From Selaginella moellendorffii (lineage: Eukaryota > Streptophyta > Lycopodiopsida > Selaginellales > Selaginellaceae), in assembly GCF_000143415.4 (NCBI RefSeq), contig NW_003314307.1, forward strand, positions 506,859 to 570,858: a stretch of 64,000 nucleotides of DNA, in the 5' to 3' direction. Under the pieces are notes generated by a model. It searched no databases. It saw only the letters and a list, made by a program, of their open reading frames with translations, and had not been told where the DNA came from. Both the position numbers and the translations under genes were made by a program. This document shows, piece after piece, positions 21,180 to 35,369 of the stretch (the first letter of the stretch is position 1; every line of letters starts with the position of its first letter).

Positions 21180-22567
21180 TGTGAGACACAAAATCCCTAG
21201 GCCCCAAAGTGGAGCCGGAACGGCGCCACGTGGTAGTGGCCAAAAGCGAAAGCCAAACGAGCATAACACGTTTGGACTAAAAGCTCCGACTTGGAAGGTC
21301 GAGAGCGGGAGTGTGTGAGACACAAAATCCCTAGGCCCCAAAGTGGAGCTGGAAGGGTGCCACATGGTAGTAGCCGAAGCGGAAGCCAAACAAGCATAAC
21401 ATGTTTGGACTAAAAGTTCCGACTTGAAAGGTCGAAAGTAGGAGTGGAACTCCCAACAAAGTGCTCAAGGAATGAGTACGAAGCGAGCAATAAGCGAGGC
21501 TCCAAAAAGGGACCCAAAAAGGACCAACACATGACACGTGGAAGTGTCCGAGATGGACCCGAGTTGGAATCCAAAGTGGAGTCCGAGATGGACCCGAGTT
21601 GGAGTCCAAAGTGGAGTCCGAAGAGGAGTCCGAGATGGACCCGAGTTGGAGTCCGAAGTGGAGTCCGAAGTGGAGTCCAAGATGGACCCGAGTTGGAGTC
21701 CGAGATGGACCCGAGATCGAGTCCGAGATGGAGTCCGAGATGGAGTCCGAGGTGGAGTCCGAGGTGGAGTCTGAGGTGGAACCAAGATGGACCCGAGATG
21801 GACCCAAGATGAATCCGAGATGGAGTCCGAGACGGACCCGAGATGGAGTTCGAGATGGACCTGAGATGGAGTCCGAGATGGACCGAGACGGAGTCTGAGA
21901 TGGGGTCCGAGATGGACCCAAGACGGAGTCTGAGATGGACCCAAGATGGAATCCGAGATGGAGTCCGAGAAGGACCCGAGATGGAGTCCGAGGTCAAGAC
22001 CGAGACCGGGACCAAGACCGAGACCGAGACCGAGACCGAGATCAGGACCGAGACCGAGGCCGAGACCGAGCCCGAGTCCGAGTCCGAGTCTGAGTCTGAG
22101 TCCGAGTCCGAGTCCGAGTCCGAGTCCGAGTCCGAGTTCAAGTCTGAGAGGGTGAAATCCCAAAGCGTTCGTCTCCTAGACCTTGGGGGGTTTGGTGAGC
22201 TCCAAAAGTATAGTAAGGGGGAGGACTGCAGTGGAGACAGTTTGGCCAGGAAAGGCCAGTTTGGCCCAGGAAGGCTGTACCCAGTGTTGGGTGATGAGCT
22301 GCCCACTGGGAAGTCTAAGACTAGAGTGAACACAAACTAACAAGCGGGGTAGCTTGGTGAAGTGTTCAAAAGCCGGCTCTAGTTCCCCCGGGAGATCGTC
22401 TGGCCGATGCTCGTAGTCCAAGTGTGGGTGGCACTACCTACTTGGATACCTGGCGTGGCTAAATGGAAAACCCATGGCTAGAGCACCTAAAGGCAAAAGG
22501 CAGGGAGAGTACTCATGAGGCCCGCGTAGGGCCATGGTGTTCCGAAATGTTCTCCCAAAGTCCCAGA
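21180..22567 (+). mobile_element. Element A 3' LTR, left part
   Basis: It starts TGTGAGACAC after the purine tract and repeats the 134-bp duplication of the 5' LTR (second start at 21314). It breaks off at CCCAGA (22567) where element B enters, and resumes at 36287 with CCAGACTGTGG, as in the 5' LTR at about 16600. Confidence 0.88.
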
Positions 22568-22942
22568 TGTGAGACACAAAATCCCTAGGCCCCAAAGTGG
22601 AGCCGGAAGGGTGCCACGTGGTAGTGGTCGAAGCGAAAGCCAAACAAGTGTAACACGTTTGGGCCAAAAGCTCCGCCTTGAAAGGTCGAGAGCGGGAGTG
22701 GAACTCCTAACGAAGGGCTTGAGGAATGAGCACGAAACGAGCAATAAGCGAGGCTCCAAAAAGGGACCCAAAAGGACCAACACATGACACATGGTAGTGT
22801 CCGAGAAGGACCCGAGATGGACGTCCGGGATGGAGTCCGAAGTGGAGTCCGAGTTGGAGTCCGAAGTGGGACCCGAGATGGACCTGAGATCGAGTCCGAG
22901 ATGGACCCGAGATAGAGTCCGAGATGGACGGCACGACATCCG
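22568..22942 (+). mobile_element. Element B 5' LTR, left part
   Basis: TGTGAGACAC at 22568 opens element B. The target duplication is CCAGA at 22563-22567 and at 36287-36291. The LTR runs into a 286-base assembly gap. The rest of this LTR is at 30255-31302, beyond the inverted element C. Confidence 0.85.
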
Positions 22943-23228
22943 NNNNNNNNNNNNNNNNNNNNNNNNNNNNNNNNNNNNNNNNNNNNNNNNNNNNNNNNNN
23001 NNNNNNNNNNNNNNNNNNNNNNNNNNNNNNNNNNNNNNNNNNNNNNNNNNNNNNNNNNNNNNNNNNNNNNNNNNNNNNNNNNNNNNNNNNNNNNNNNNNN
23101 NNNNNNNNNNNNNNNNNNNNNNNNNNNNNNNNNNNNNNNNNNNNNNNNNNNNNNNNNNNNNNNNNNNNNNNNNNNNNNNNNNNNNNNNNNNNNNNNNNNN
23201 NNNNNNNNNNNNNNNNNNNNNNNNNNNN
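22943..23228. other. Assembly gap (286 N)
   Basis: Undetermined bases. The gap hides the left end of element C and the middle of the element B 5' LTR. Confidence 1.
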
Positions 23229-24220
23229 GTAGGTAGTGCCACCCACACTTGGACTGGGAGCATCGGTCAGTCGATCTCCCGGGGGAACTAGAGCCGGCTC
23301 TTGAACACTTCACCAAGCTACCCCGCTTGTCGGTCCGTGTTCACTCTAGTCTTGGACTTCCCAGTGGTCAGCTCATCACCCAACACTGGGTCTGGCCTTC
23401 CTGGGCCCAACTGGCCTTTCCTGGGCCAAACTGGCCTTTCCTGGCCCAACTGGCTCCACTGGGCTCCAACCCCCACACTCTCCCTACTATACTTTTGGAA
23501 CCCCCCGCAGCCCCCCCCCCCCCCCGGGGGACGATCGCTTTGGGCTTTCACCCAACTGCCTGTATTAGTATTCGGACTCGGACTTGGGCTCGGACTCGGA
23601 CTCGGACTCGGTCTCGGTCCCGGTTTCGGACTCGGACTCGGTCTCGGCCTCGGTCTCGGTCTCGGGTCCATCTCGGACTCCATCTCGGATACATCTCGGA
23701 CTCCATCTCGGATACATCTCGGACTCCATCTCGGACTCCATCTCGGGTCCATCTCGGACTCCATCTCAGGTCCATCTCGGACTCCATCTCGGGTCCATCT
23801 CGGACTCTGTCTCGGTCCATCTCGGACTCTATCTCGGGTCCATCTCGGACTCGATCTCGGGTCCATCTCGGGTCCACCTCGGACTCGATCTCAGGTCCAT
23901 CTCGGGTCCACCTCGGACTCCACTTCGGACTCCAACTCGGACTCCACTTCGGACTCCACGTCGGACTCCATCTCGGGTCCTTCTCGGACACTACCATGTG
24001 TCATGTCTTGGTCCTTTTGGGTCCCTTTTTGGAGCCTCGCTTATGGCTCGCTTCGTGCTCATTCCTCGAGCACTTGGTTGGGAGTTCCACTCCCGCTCTC
24101 GACCTTTCAAGTCGGAGCTTTTAGTCCAAACGTGTTACGCTCATTTGGCTTTCGCTTCGGCCACTACCACGTGGCGCCCTTCCAGCTCCACTTTGGGGCT
24201 TAGGGATTTTGTGTCTCACA
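23229..24220 (-). mobile_element. Element C 3' LTR (partial)
   Basis: Reverse-strand L2 LTR beginning TGTGAGACAC at 24220 and reading leftward through the repeat array (about 23990-23575) to CCACCTAC at the gap. Its last several hundred bases are missing or in the gap. Confidence 0.85.
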
Positions 24221-27200
24221 ACTCCACCACCCATAGACGAAGTTCGATGTCCTCATCAAACGATAAACTATTTTATAAAGTAGCACCCACATGTGTTACC
24301 ATTTCCATTTTTGGCACCTAGCCAATATTTGTCAATAGTTTGACATTGAAGGCTCCCTATGCCTTCTCCATATTCGTCAATGGTTTGACACCAAAGGCTC
24401 ACTATGCCTTGCCCATCCTCTAAGGAGCATAGTCTTTCCAAGATAGAGACTTATTCGACCACCTGGGCTTGGTTTGCTCCCCTTTATTGGTTCAGTTCTC
24501 ACTAAACCTGTTAGAGACATTTTCTATAACTCAGTTCCCACCACTCTTTCTCGAGTGGTCTCAGTTCCCATCAATATCACCTTTGCACTTTGGAACTTTT
24601 AATTTTGACTTCTTGGAGTCACTTTCCTAGGTGTCTCCGACACCTTGCCTTGCACCTTTTGTGCAACTCCACTTCCCATCCTAGGAAGTTTTCTACTCGA
24701 GGGCACTATCATCCTCTCTTTTATTTCGTGCCACCCTGGGGCACTAAGTTCCAGTTATCATACTTTGTGCTAGGGCTGTTCGTGGCCCTATCATTTGGCT
24801 ACCTTACCGCTCCCTCCCTTGGAGCTTCCCCTTTCGCCAAATCGGAGCAGTTCGGAATCCATCCTTGGAAACACACTTCCTTTCCCGCAATTTGTTAGCG
24901 TCCAACACATTAGTGTTCCTCGCCTAACTTTGCCACTTGGATTCCTTCCAAGGGATTCCACGGCCCTATCTTGGCCAGTCATCGTTTGCTCCTATCCGTT
25001 GATTGTTGCACCAAGCAACACCGAATCTTTACCTCCCTCCTTGAGGTATTCTTTTGATTCCATAGCAAAGGCTCTGCTTTGCCAAGACTAGGGTGTTCAC
25101 CCCTAGTAAGTCTCTTTAGCATCTTCTACTGTGGGCTCTATCCACGGCCCAACTTTGTGACCCTCCCATGGGTCTCTTTAAAGACTACTTTCCTTGGACA
25201 CACTATGCCATCGCAATGACATAGCTCATTTCCCTAAGGTGCTTTTCCAACTTGGTCACCTTGACCAAGCCACACCATCATCAATAGTTCAAATCAACAC
25301 TTTGAACTAGGAACCTTATTCCTTAACCAAAACAAGGACCTTGTCCTTATTTAGCGACAAGATCACATAGTGATCTCACCTCGGCACCTTAATAGGTTTG
25401 CCAATAGGTACTAGGTCTTCCAGACCTTTAACTTGTTAACTATGACCCCGGGGGCATCCCCCACACTTGGCGGTGCGCCCAAGCCAGCCCTTCCGGCCAA
25501 GGGTCCATAGCAACTGAGACTGGGTGTCCCCATCTCATTCACCACGTCCTTGGTGCCACTTGCACCAAAGCGTTTAAGTTAGATATGCTCAGCTTTCACA
25601 CTAAGCAATCTAACCGTGCATCACGACTCCGGGGCATCCCCCGTTTGGCAGTGTGCCCAAGCCAATCTCCTCATTGAGAGTCCATGACCATCGAAATATG
25701 AGTGTCCTCATATTCCAAACCAGCACCATGCCCTAGTGATTTGGGACTCGAACCCAAGCACTAGAGGGTCGGGACTCGAACCCAACCTCCGTATATGCAT
25801 CTACGGACGGCATCACCCAGGATGCCTAGCGTGACTCCCCACGCCGGTGCACCAACTTATACTCAAAGCGCGCTATAGATCACAGCTTAGGAACCTAGTT
25901 CCTCCCCACTGCCAAGTCCTCTCACTTGACAAGCCTGTGATCATGCATGGACTCCTCCATGCTTGGCCCCATGGCCCACCCTTTTTGAAGTTATCACCTT
26001 CAACTAGGGTATTTGTTCCCCTGACTTGTCAATCTCGCTTTGGCAAGTCCTCTGACCACTATAACATGGTTCCTGCACAAGCGTGAAAGCCCTTGATCAT
26101 CGACTTTCGTTCAAAGCCTTCTCTTTGAACACTCGGGAACTACTTCCCTAACCTTGATAGCCTTGCCTCATGGCAAGCTTCAAGACCACGCTTCTGCTGC
26201 ACTACTCCGATTTCGCGCGTTCCTTGAACCATTTACGCTTGGCCTTTCTAGGTACTAAGCTACCTAGAATCCTCTTTGGGAACCTTGAAGGAACTCTGTC
26301 CCTTAGCTTGCTAAGGCCTCCCCTTTTGCAAGCTTTCCAATTACCATATAGTCTAACATGGACAATTCTATATTTTAGACTCTCCATGGCATCACGGTTG
26401 CTAGCGGCAACACCCTCGAGCCCCCACTTGATTCTCCACTCCCAGCTGGCATAACCAACCTTGGTTATGCCCTTTGTTTCTTATGGTTCGGTTCTATCCC
26501 CTTACTTCTTGCTTTTGGCTTCACACCTTTCCTTCGGTCATTCTCCTCAAGACCAGGAGGATAGCTTTGCACTTTCTATCATGCCTTAGCAAGTATTCTT
26601 AGGGATGAACCTACCCGATAGCCTAGGGAGTGGTTCCTCAATCTATGTATGCTCACCTTATAATCCCACACATCGGGATTATCGTTGCTGCTTATGGGCC
26701 TTTACATGCCCAGCACTAGCCTTGCCAAAACTCTATTTTTGGCTTGGTCCAATTCGGGTAGATAGTCTTCTCCTGTCTCCACAACCTTGGACATTTGGAT
26801 AGCACCTACTATCCATCATTCGCTAGGGACTTAGTCCCTTGGGCCTTATCTATTGCCCTTGCGACACGAACACCACCTCCTGGCGTTCTAGAGTGTTCTG
26901 GTGTCCCAATGATGGCTTCCTTGACAATGAGTATTTCCATTTATGACATTGACTTACTATATCGCAACATAAGCAACTTATCCCCGTAAGGGTACGTCCA
27001 ACTTCCCTATGCCATTAAGAAGGCTTGGGTAGCTACCTGCTACCCGTTTAACCATTTATTTTGCATCTCTTGCTTAGTTGCCTCATAGTTGTCAAGTCCT
27101 ACAACTCATTGCTGGTGCTTCCACACCTCCATCATTATCTGGGTCACCACACTCCAACTGCATGCTCTGCCGCTTAGGCTATGCCATTCCCATTTCCATT

Positions 27201-27422
27201 GGGATTCCTTTGGCAAGGGGTTCTCACGAACCCACCAACATAGCCTCAAAGTATCACACCTTGGCATATTTGGTGTCTCCACACCATCGGCTTCACGAGT
27301 CTACCTCTAGGACACTACTTATTAGTGTCTAGGTCTTTGCCAAGACCAATACCGCTCTTTCTCATGCCAACCATTGGTTAGCACTGCACGATAGAGGTCA
27401 CACACAACTTTGTGTCAAAATT

Positions 27423-27461
<39 letters not shown>

Positions 27462-28356
27462 GGAACACCTTTCCCACGACTTTAGCATAGCACATTTTGC
27501 CATCGATGAGATACCCTCTGTTCTCATCCTTGGATCCTATGATCCTCCCCCCATCCTTCGTGAGGTACAACACACCTCAGTCCAAATGCTTCCATCAGTC
27601 CTTTTAGGACCATTCCTTGACTTTACTTGAGTCATCTAGCAGTTTTGGACTTGGTTAATCCACAGACCCATAAGGTCCCACTTGTGAAGCACTAGCTCAC
27701 TGGAATACACCTCCTGCATTCCTGTCCTACTCAGAAGGACTATTTTCACAAGTGTTACTCTGACACTTGTTTTTGTTCTTTGGGGCAACCTCTGCCCCTT
27801 AGGACTACTTGTCCATGTGATGAGAATACCAACTCATCTCTAAGTACACCCCCCAACTCCTTGGGTTGTTCCAGCATTTATTAAAGGTAGCCCCGGCTAC
27901 CATTTCAAGGACTTGAGTCCTCTTCCGTATTTGACCTCCCACGGTCATTACTTCTGGTCTCATATTCATGAGCACCAACCTCAACTATATGAGGATAATC
28001 TTGTGACTCCCTTATTGCTTTGGAGTCTTTATCTTTCCCGTGATCCCAACTATAGTTGTTTATCACAACTACGTTAGCCCGTTTGCTGCGTCAAACGCTC
28101 ATTTGGATCACATCCTCAGCTCTCTGAGGAGACCTTATACTATTCCCAAGATCCCAAAGTCGTTCCATTATTGGCCCTTTTCTATCCACCACATTGTGCC
28201 CAAGTTCACGCATAAACTTGAGTGGAGAGCCATGTCCTCTCGACATGCTACTCCTCAAGGATAGGCCCACTCCTAGGACCTTCCAATGCCAACATCAATG
28301 GTGATATACTTGAGCACCAATAAAAGTCGGACTAAAGAACAGCTCCGATACCAAGT
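24221..28356 (-). mobile_element. Element C interior, non-coding
   Basis: Reversed copy of the element B interior at high visible identity over about 4.1 kb. No retroelement protein is visible. It has a private T30 tract at 27431-27460 where A and B have a short A-rich stretch. The primer binding site is at 28342-28353 (minus). Confidence 0.82.
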
Positions 28357-30254
28357 TGTAAGCGACTAAATTTTCCATTCTACTTAGTCACTTAACCACA
28401 CCTCCAACCACTTGGAGGAGTCTCATTCACAACCTCCATAAGTCCAATCCAGGACTTGGGACTTGCTAGCCCCGAGAATGGCATCCATGCCACTCAACAT
28501 TTGCACTTGGTCCAAGTGCTCCACGTGTCCGATCCCATGACCGACACTCAAAGGTACCACCGACATAGCAGCCCGTTACGCTAAGGCCATGCCCAATCAC
28601 CTTTGCCACACTGGTAGTCCAATACCACTTGCATCACAGTCTTGGCTCTCCAAGACTAGGCAAACCATCTGTGAGTGGTCATCTCAGATCCACTCCTTAG
28701 CATCCTTAGGATGCCCACCGACAAGGGGAATAGCCTTCCCCAATATCCCTCTGTCAGTCCCCACTAAGTCCCTTTCTGCCCCTGGCCGTGTTTGCCAACA
28801 CTACCACTGGATCGAGACCCACAGGCCCAACCACTAAGTCCCACGGTCCTCTGGGACTTCCTCACCACACGACTGTGTCCTTGGTCACTACCCCAGAGGA
28901 CTGCTCCTCTTCCTTTCCACAGTCTGGGCCTTTGGGACAACATTTCGGAACACCGTGGCCTTACGCGAGCCACCTGGGTACTCTCCTCGCCTTCTGCCCT
29001 TGGGTGCTCTAGCCATGGGCTTAGAGCGAGGTTCCGTTGAGCCACGCCTGGTATCCAAGTAGGTAGTGCCACCCACACTTGGACTGGGAGCATCGGCCAG
29101 TCGATCTCCCGGGGGAACTAGAGCCGGCTCTTGAACACTTCACCAAGCTACCCCGCTTGTCGGTCCGTGTTCACTCTAGTCTTGGACTTCCCAGTGGTCA
29201 GTTCATCACCCAACACTGAGTATGGTCTTCCCGGACCAAATTGGCCTTTCCTGGGCCTAACTGGCCTTTCCTAGCCAAACTAGCTCCACTGGGCTCCAAC
29301 CCCTACACTCTCCCTACTATACTTTTGGAACCCCCCGTAGCCACCCCCTGGGGCACGATCGCTTTGGGCTTTCACCCAACTACCTGTATTAGTATTCGGA
29401 CTCGGACTCGGGCTCGAACTCGGACTCGGACTCGGTCTCGGTCCCGGTTTCGGACTCGGACTCGGTCTCGGTCTCGGCTTCGGCCTCGGCCTCGGTCTCG
29501 GTCTCGGTCTCGGGTCCATCTCGGACTCCATCTCGGATACATCTCAGACTCCATCTCGGACTCCATCTCGGGTCCATCTCGGACTCCATCTCGGGTCCAT
29601 CTCGGACTCCATCTCGGACTCCATCTCGGGTCCATCTCGGACTCCATCTCGGGTCCATCTCGGACTCCATCTTAGGTCCATCTCGGACTCCATCTCGGAC
29701 TCCATCTCGGACTCCATATCGGACTCCGTCTCGGTCCATCTCGGACTCCATCTCGGGTCCATCTCGGACTCGATCTCGGACTCCATCTCGGACTCCATTT
29801 CGGGTCCATCTCAGACTCCATTTTGGGTCCATCTCGGACTTTGTCTCGGTCCATCTCAGACTCTATCTCGGGTCCATCTCGGACTCGATCTTGGGTCCAT
29901 CTTGGGTCCACCTCAGACTCGATCTCGGGTCCATCTCAAGTCCACCTCGGACTCCACTTCGGACTCCAACTCGGACTCCACTTCGGACTCCACCTCGGAC
30001 TCCATCTCGGGTCCTTCTCGGACACTACCATGTGTCATGTCTTGGTCCTTTTGGGTCCCTTTTTGGAGCCTCGCTTATGGCTCGCTTCGTGCTCATTCCT
30101 CGAGCACTTGGTTGGGAGTTCCACTCCCACTCTCGACCTTTCAAGTCGGAGCTTTTAGTCCAAACGTGTTACGCTCATTTGGCTTTCGCTTCGGCCACTA
30201 CCACGTGGCGCCCTTCCAGCTCCACTTTGGGGCTTAGGGATTTTGTGTCTCACA
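28357..30254 (-). mobile_element. Element C 5' LTR (1898 bp)
   Basis: On the minus strand it runs from TGTGAGACAC (30254) to CGCTTACA (28357), followed by the primer binding site. The right flank ACTAATAC continues the element B LTR, where intact copies read ACTAATACAGGCAG. Element C is therefore inserted in reverse inside the B 5' LTR. Confidence 0.88.
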
Positions 30255-31302
30255 ACTAATACAAGCAGTTGGGTGAAAGCCCAAAGCGATCGTCCCCCAG
30301 GGGGGGGGGGGGGGGGGCTGCGGGGGGTTCCAAAAGTATAGTAGGGAGAGAGTGGGGGTTGGAGCCCAGTGGAGCCAATTTGGCCAGGAAGGGCCAGTTT
30401 GGCCCAGGAAGGACCAGTTTGGCCCAAGAAGGCCATACCTAGTGTTGGGTGATGAACTGACCACTGGGAAGTCCAAGACTAGAGTGAATACGGACCGACA
30501 AGCTGGGTAGCTTGGTGAAGTGTTCAAGAGCCGGCTCTAGTTCCCCCGGGAGATCGACTGGCCGATGCTCCCAGTCCAAGTGTGGGTGGCACTACCTACT
30601 TGGATACCAGGCGTGGCTCAACGGAACCTCACTCTAAGCCCATGGCTAGAGCACCCAAGGGCAGAAGGCGAGGAGAGTACCCAGGTGGCTCGCGTAAGGC
30701 CACGGTGTTCCGAAATGTTGTCCCAAAGGCCCAGACTGTGGAAAGGAAGAGGAGCAGTCCTCTGGGGTAGTGACCAAGGACACAGTCGTGTGGTGAGGAA
30801 GTCCCAGAGGACCGTGGGACTTAGTGGTCGGGCCTGTGGGTCTCGATCCAGTGGTAGTGTTGGCAAACACGGCCAGGGGCAGAAAGGGACTTAGTGGGGA
30901 CTGACAGAGGGATATTGGGGAAGGCTATTCCCCTTGTCGGTGGGCATCCTAAGGATGCTAAGGAGTGGATCTGAGATGACCACTCACGGATGGTTTGCCT
31001 AGTCTTGGAGAGCCAAGACTGTGATGCAAGTGGTATTGGACTACCAGTGTGGCAAAGGTGATTGGGCATGGCCTTAGCGTAACGGGCTGCTATGTCGGTG
31101 GTACCTTTGAGTGTCGGTCATGGGATCGGACACGTGGAGCACTTGGACCAAGTGCAAATGTTGAGTGGCATGGATGCCATTCTCGGGGCTAGCAAGTCCC
31201 AAGTCCTGGATTGGACTTATGGAGGTTGTGAATGAGACTCCTCCAAGTGGTCGGAGGTGTGGTTAAGTGACTAAAGTAGAATGGAAAATTTAGTTGCTTA
31301 CA
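30255..31302 (+). mobile_element. Element B 5' LTR, right part
   Basis: It picks up the L2 LTR at ACTAATACAAGCAG and carries the conserved GTGAAAGCCCAAAGC module with a run of about 19 G at 30299-30317. It ends GCTTACA at 31302, followed by the primer site at 31306. Confidence 0.87.
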
Positions 31303-34300
31303 ATTTGGTATCGGAGCTGTTCCTTAGTCCGACTTTTATTGGTGCTCAAGTATATCACCACTGGTGTTGGCAACGGAAGGTCCGAGAAGTGGGCCTATCC
31401 TTAAGGAGTAGCAGGTCGGGAAGATATGGCTCTCCATTACAGTTCATGTGTGAACTTGTAGACAAGGTGGTGGATAGAAAAGGGGCCAATAATGGAACAA
31501 CTTTGGGATCTTGGGAACAGTGTAAGGTTTTCCTCATTGAGTTGAGGAGGTGATCCAGATGAGCGTTTGACTCAGCAAACAGGCTAATGTAGTTGTTGTA
31601 AACAACTATAGTTTGGATCACGGGGAAGATAGAGACTCCAAAAACAATAAGGGAGTCACAAGTTTATCCTCACATAGTTGAGGCTGGTGCTCATGAAGGT
31701 GAGACCGGAATGGATGACCGTGAGAGGTCAAGTATGGATGAGGACACGAGTCCTCGAAATGGTAGCCGGGGCTACCTCTAATAAATGTTGGAACAACCCA
31801 AGGAGTTGGGGGGTGTACTTAGAGATGAGTTGGTATTCTCATCACATGGACAAGTAGTCCTAAGGGGCAAAGGTTGCCCCCAGAGAACAAAATCAAGTGT
31901 CAGAGTAACACTTGTGAAAATAGTCCTTTTGAGTAGGACAGGAATGCAAGAAGTGTATTCCAGTGAGCTAGTGCCTCACAAGTAGGACTTTATGGGTTTG
32001 TGGATTAACCAAGTCCAAAACTGCCGGATGACTCAAGTAGAGTCAAGGGATGGTCCTAAAAGGACTGATGGAAGCATTTGGACTAAGGTGTGTTGTACCC
32101 CACAAAGGATGGGGGGGGATCATAGGATCCAAGGATGAGAACAAAGGGTATCTCATCGATGGCAAAATGTGCCATGCTAAAGTCGTGGGAAAGGTGTTCC
32201 CAAAAAGAAAACAACTTTGACACAAAGTTGTGTGTGACCTCTATGGTGCAATGCTAACAGATGGTTGGCATGAGAAAGAGCGATATTGGGCTTGGCAAAG
32301 ACTTAGACACAAAGAAGAAGTGTCATAAAGGTAGGCTCGTGGAGCCGATGGTGTGGAGACACCAAATGTGCCAAGGTGTGATACCTTGAGGCTATATTGG
32401 TGGGTTCATTAGAACCCCTTGCCAAAGGAATCCCAAGGGAAATGGGAATGGCATAGCCTAAGCTGCAGAGCATGTAGTTGGAGTGTGGTGACCCAGATAA
32501 TGATGGAGGTGTGGAAGCACCAAGCAATGAGTTGTAAGACTTGACAACTATGAGGCAACTAAGCAAGAGGTGCAAAATAACGGGCTAAACGGGTAGAAGG
32601 TAGCTACCCAAGACTTCTTAATAGCATAGGGAAGTTGGATATACCCTTACGGGGGATAAGTTGTTTATGTTGCGATATAGTAAGTCAATGTCATAAAAGG
32701 AAATACTCATTGTCGAGAATGCCATCATTGGGACACCCGCACACTTTAGAACACCAGAAGGTGGTGTTTGATGTCACGAGGGCAATGGATAAGGCCCAAG
32801 GGACTAAGTCCCTAGCGAATGATGGATAGAAGGTGCTATCCAAATGTCCAAGGTTGCGGAGACAGGAGAAGACTGTCTACCCGAGTTGGACAAAGCCAAA
32901 AATGGAATTTTGGCAAGGCTAGTGATGGGCATGTAAAGGCCCATAAGCAACAATGTAATCCCAGTGTGTGGGATTATAAGGTGAGCATACCCGAATTGAG
33001 GAACCACTCCCTGGGCTATTGGGTAGGTTCATCCCTAAGGATATTTGCTAAGGCATGATAGAAAGTGCAAAGCTATCCTCCTGGTCTGGAGGAGAATGAC
33101 CGAAGGAAAGGTGTGAAGCCAAAAACAAGAAGTAAGGGGATAGAACCGAACCACAGGAATCAAAGGGCATAACCAAGGTTGGTTATGCCAGCTGGGAGTG
33201 GAGAATCAAGTGGGGGCTCGAGGGTGTTGCCGCTAGCAACCGTGATGCCATGGAGAGTCTAAAATATGGAATTGTCCATGTTAGACTATGTGGCAATTGG
33301 AAAGCTTGCAAAAAGGGAGGCCTTAGCAAGCTAAGGGACAGAGTTCCTTCAAGGTTCCCAAAGACGATTCTAAGTAGTTTAGTACCTAGAAAGGCCAAGT
33401 GTAAATGGTTCAAGGAACGCGCGAAATCAGAGTGGCGCAGCAGAAGCGTGGTCTTGAAGCTTGCCATGAGGCAAGGCTATCAAGGTTAGGGAAGTAGTTC
33501 TCGAGTGTTCAAAGAGAGGGCTTTGAACGAAAGTCGATGACCAAGGACTTTCACGCTTATGCAGGAACCATGTTACAGTGGTCGGAGGACTTGCCAAAGC
33601 GAGATTGGCAAGTCAGGGGAACAAATACCCTAGTTGAAGGTGATAACTTCAAAAAGGGTGGGCCATGGGGCCAAGCATGGAGGAGTCCATGCATGATCAC
33701 AAGCTTGTCAAGTGAGAGGACTTGGCAATGGGGAGGAACTAGGTTTCTAAGCTGTGATCTATAGCGCGCTTTGAGTATAAGTTAGTGCACCGGCGTGGGG
33801 AGTCACGCTAGGCATCCTGGGTGATGCTGTCCGTAGATGCATATACGGAGGTTGGGTTCGAGTCCCGACCCTCTAGTGCTTGGGTTCGAGTCCCAAATCA
33901 CTAGGGCGTGGTGCTGGTTTGGAATATGAGGACACTCATATTTCGGTGGTCATGGACTCTCAATGAGGAGATTGGCTTGGGCACACCGCCAAGCGGGGGA
34001 TGCCCCGGAGTCGTGATGCACGGTTAGATTGCTTAGTGTGAAAGCTGAGCATATCTAACTTGAACGCTTTGGTGCAAGTGGCACCAAGGACGTGGTGAAT
34101 GAGATGGGGACACCCAGTCTCAGTTGCTATGGACCCTTGGCCGGAAGGGCTGGCTTGGGCGCACCGCCAAGTGTGGGGGATGCCCCCAGGGTCATAGTTA
34201 ACAAGTTAAAGGTCTGGAAGACCTAGTACCTATTGGCAAACCTATTAAGGTGCCGAGGTGAGATCACTAGGTGATCTTGTGGCTAAATAAGGACAAGGTC

Positions 34301-35369
34301 CTTATTTGGGTTAAGGAATAAGGTTCCTAGTTCAAAGTGTTGATTTGAACTATTGATGATGGTGTGGCTTGGTCAAAGTGACCAAGTGGGAAAAGCACCT
34401 TAGGGAAATGAGCTATGTCATTGCGATGGCATAGTGTGTCCAAGGAAAGTAGTCTTTAAAGAAACCCATGGGAGGGTCACAAAGTTGGGCCATGGATAGA
34501 GCCCACAGTAGAAGATGCTAAAGAGACTTACTAGGGGTGAACACCCTAGTCTTGGCAAAGCAGAGCCTTTGCTATGGAATCAAAAGAATACCTCAAGGAG
34601 GGAGGTAGAAATTTGGTGTTGCTTGGTGCAACAATCAACGGATAGGAGCAAAAGATGAGTGGCCAAGATAGGGCCGTGGAATCCCTTGGAAGGAATCCAA
34701 GTGGCAAAGTTAGGCGAGGAACACTAATGTGTTGGACGCTAACAAATTGCGGAAAAGGAAGTGTGTTTCCAAGGATGGATTCCGAACTGCTTCGATTTGG
34801 CGAAAGGGGAAGCTCCAAGGGAGGGAGCGGTAAGGTAGCCAAATGATAGGGCCACGAACAGCCCTAGCACAAAGTATGATAAATGGAACTTAGTGCCCAA
34901 GGTGGCACGAAATAGAAGAGAGGACGATGGTGCCCTCAAGTAAAGAACTTCCTAGGATGGGGAAGTGGGGTTGCACAATCTATGCAATGCAAGGTGTTGG
35001 AGACACCTAGGAAATTGACTTCCAAAAAGTCAAAAGAGTAAAAGTTCCAAGGTGCAAACGTTCAATAGATGGAAATTGAGATTACTCGAGAAGGAGTAGT
35101 GGGATTGACTTAGAGAAGGGCCTCTAAGAGGTTTAGCGGGAACTAAACCAATAAAAGGAGAGAACCATTACATGTGGTCCAATCAGTCTCTAAGTTGGAG
35201 AGACTACGCTCCTTAGAGGATGGACAAGGCATGGTGAGCCTTTGGTGTCAAACCATAGACAAAGATTGGCTAGGTGCCAAGGATGGAAATGGTAACACGT
35301 GTGGGTGTTACTTTATGAAAGGGTTACCGTTCGATAAGGACATCGAACTTCGTCTATGGGTGGTGGAGT
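31303..35369 (+). mobile_element. Element B interior, non-coding
   Basis: About 4.07 kb colinear with A and C interiors, with no coding capacity and the same hairpin cassette (about 33794-34187). It ends with the purine tract GGGTGGTGGAG before the 3' LTR. Confidence 0.83.

Noticed and set aside
22487-23316. Frames spanning the N stretch near 23 kb (and 35313-35850)
   Set aside because: They exist only because unknown bases are translated as X.
31165-31180. GTGGCATGGATGCCAT palindrome in L2 LTRs, similar to the 22-bp family
   Set aside because: It lacks the GGCC centre and occurs only at one fixed LTR position, so it is a chance resemblance.
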